From assembly GCA_020860745.1 (NCBI GenBank), contig JAJBTR010000196.1:1-6525 (forward strand): DNA of 6,525 nucleotides, written 5' to 3'. This document shows, one piece after another, positions 5,714-6,525 of this stretch. The notes beneath the pieces were generated by a model. That model saw only the letters and a program-made list of their open reading frames with translations. It was not told where the DNA came from and did no database searches. Each line of letters begins with the position of its first letter. Position 1 is the stretch's first letter. Both the position numbers and the translations under genes were made by a program. Source of the stretch: Lachnospiraceae bacterium. GTDB taxonomy: Bacteria; Bacillota; Clostridia; Lachnospirales; Lachnospiraceae.

Positions 5714-6445
5714 TTACCTCTCAAGTTCAGGATCTATCAAAATCACAGTGATATTATCCTTACCACCATTCTTATTTGCAAGTTCCACTAAATATTCTGT
5801 CTTTTTCACCAGATTGTCAGAACCATTTACAATCCGGCAGATTTCCTCGTCCTCGACCATCCCTGTCAGTCCGTCGGAACAAAGAAGAATACACTCTCCC
5901 GGCTCCAGATCTGTCGAGAAAATATCGGTCTGCACAAAATCATCCACACCGACAGCACGCGTAATAATATTGCGGTCCGGATGCTGTCTGGCGCGCTTCT
6001 CGTCTATCTCCCCCAGCCGAACCATCTCCTGAACCAGGGAATGATCTCTGGTAATCTGTCGGATATCACTGCCGACAAGGTACAATCTGCTGTCCCCTAC
6101 ATTTGCTGTAGTCAGGACAGACCCGGTCAGCACGGCAGCCACAACTGTGGTCCCCATCCCGAATGTCTCCGGATGCTGCCTGGAGTGCGTCCGCAGCGCA
6201 TCATTGGCACATCGGATGCAGTCCGTCAAAATCTCACGGGGATCACTCTTCTGCGAAGCACGGACAGCAGAGACAATCGTCTCCACCGCACAGCGGGAAG
6301 CAAACTCTCCGGCATTGTGACCTCCCATCCCGTCCGCAACAAGGAACAGATTGGGAAGCTTTCCCACCGGATCCTCCGATGAGAAAAAATAATCCTGATT
6401 CATCTCTCGCCTGATTCCTATATCAGTCAGGGAACTTATTCTCAT
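5714..6445 (-). CDS. prpC: PP2C-family (PPM) Ser/Thr protein phosphatase
   Basis: This soluble metal-dependent phosphatase removes phosphate from the kinase PrkC and its substrates. The 243-residue product, of normal length for PrpC/Stp, has every PPM motif: RREMNQD with Asp18, VADGMGGHNAGE with Asp38 and Gly39, GMGTTVV (96-102), ANVGDSRLYL (114-123), RDHSLVQEMVRLGEI (133-147), NIITRAVG (159-166), CSDGLTGM with Asp191, and GGKDNITVIL with Asp230. The aspartates form the Mn/Mg centre. The ATG at 6445 was chosen because the protein then begins MRISSLTDIG, as the family does, with AAAGGCGG ten bases upstream. The frame is open further to TTG at 6508, but those 21 residues are highly charged and unlike the family. 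The stop TAA directly precedes the prkC ATG, so the pair is translated together. Confidence 0.95.
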   Translation of the reverse strand: MRISSLTDIGIRREMNQDYFFSSEDPVGKLPNLFLVADGMGGHNAGEFASRCAVETIVSAVRASQKSDPREILTDCIRCANDALRTHSRQHPETFGMGTTVVAAVLTGSVLTTANVGDSRLYLVGSDIRQITRDHSLVQEMVRLGEIDEKRARQHPDRNIITRAVGVDDFVQTDIFSTDLEPGECILLCSDGLTGMVEDEEICRIVNGSDNLVKKTEYLVELANKNGGKDNITVILIDPELER

Positions 6446-6455
6446 GTTAAAGCGC

Positions 6456-6463
6456 CCGCCTTT
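6456..6463 (-). promoter_or_regulatory. Probable ribosome binding site of prpC
   Basis: AAAGGCGG on the minus strand, one base off the AAAGGAGG consensus, lies ten bases before the ATG at 6445. It supports that start over the upstream TTG at 6508. Confidence 0.5.
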
Positions 6464-6525
6464 CCGCACATCTTCTGCACGCCTGTCTAAATCACGAAAA
6501 CCGCACAAAGATCGCCACTTTGCTC

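Noticed and set aside
6446..6508. N-terminal extension of the phosphatase from TTG at 6508.
   Set aside because: The extra 21 residues are unlike PPM family N-termini, and a better start with a ribosome site lies at 6445.
6446..6525. Tail of an upstream gene such as rlmN, expected before prpC in this gene order.
   Set aside because: On the minus strand two frames run in from the edge and stop at 6492 and 6487, giving only 10-12 residues. Neither shows the CGQLR-type end I would expect of RlmN, so I cannot assign it.

Overview
The window reads almost entirely from the minus strand. It carries seven consecutive genes with very tight spacing, which looks like one long transcription unit. In transcription order (right to left) these are a PP2C-type protein phosphatase (prpC/stp), a membrane Ser/Thr kinase with three PASTA repeats (prkC), the ribosome-assembly GTPase rsgA, ribulose-phosphate 3-epimerase (rpe), thiamine diphosphokinase (thiN), cobalamin synthase (cobS), and a short cobU-like gene of cobinamide activation. 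The order prpC-prkC-rsgA-rpe-thiN is the classic Firmicutes block. The cobalamin genes at its end, the moderate GC content, the short cobU form and the protein sequences suggest a gut-type Clostridia member, most likely Lachnospiraceae. The species cannot be named from the sequence.

Region by region: 6446-6525 is an unassigned leader or the tail of an upstream gene (rlmN would be expected there). 5714-6445 is the phosphatase and 3641-5713 the kinase it probably opposes; they abut as TAA-ATG. Next come rsgA (2711-3637), rpe (2045-2698), thiN (1395-2042) and cobS (620-1381), with gaps of 2-13 bases. The only real intergenic space, 423-619, is largely filled by a regular array of short hairpins with a period of about 38 bases. 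The cobU-like gene (66-422) follows, and its last 16 codons are repeated, out of frame, just after its stop codon.

Functionally, the first half is a cell-wall-sensing phosphorylation pair with a ribosome-maturation GTPase. In B. subtilis RsgA is a known PrkC substrate. The middle holds housekeeping steps: the pentose phosphate pathway and thiamine diphosphate synthesis. The last part activates cobinamide and assembles the cobalamin nucleotide loop.

The most unusual content is not a gene. (1) Between cobS and the cobU-like gene is an array whose stems change sequence but stay paired while its linkers stay similar. (2) A palindromic piece of about 48 bases lies in frame inside rsgA and appears to add about 16 residues to a loop. 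(3) The 3' end of the cobU-like gene is tandemly duplicated. (4) The cytoplasmic juxtamembrane linker of the kinase is almost pure Asp/Glu and is encoded by a trinucleotide-like repeat. No complete new defence or mobile system is visible.
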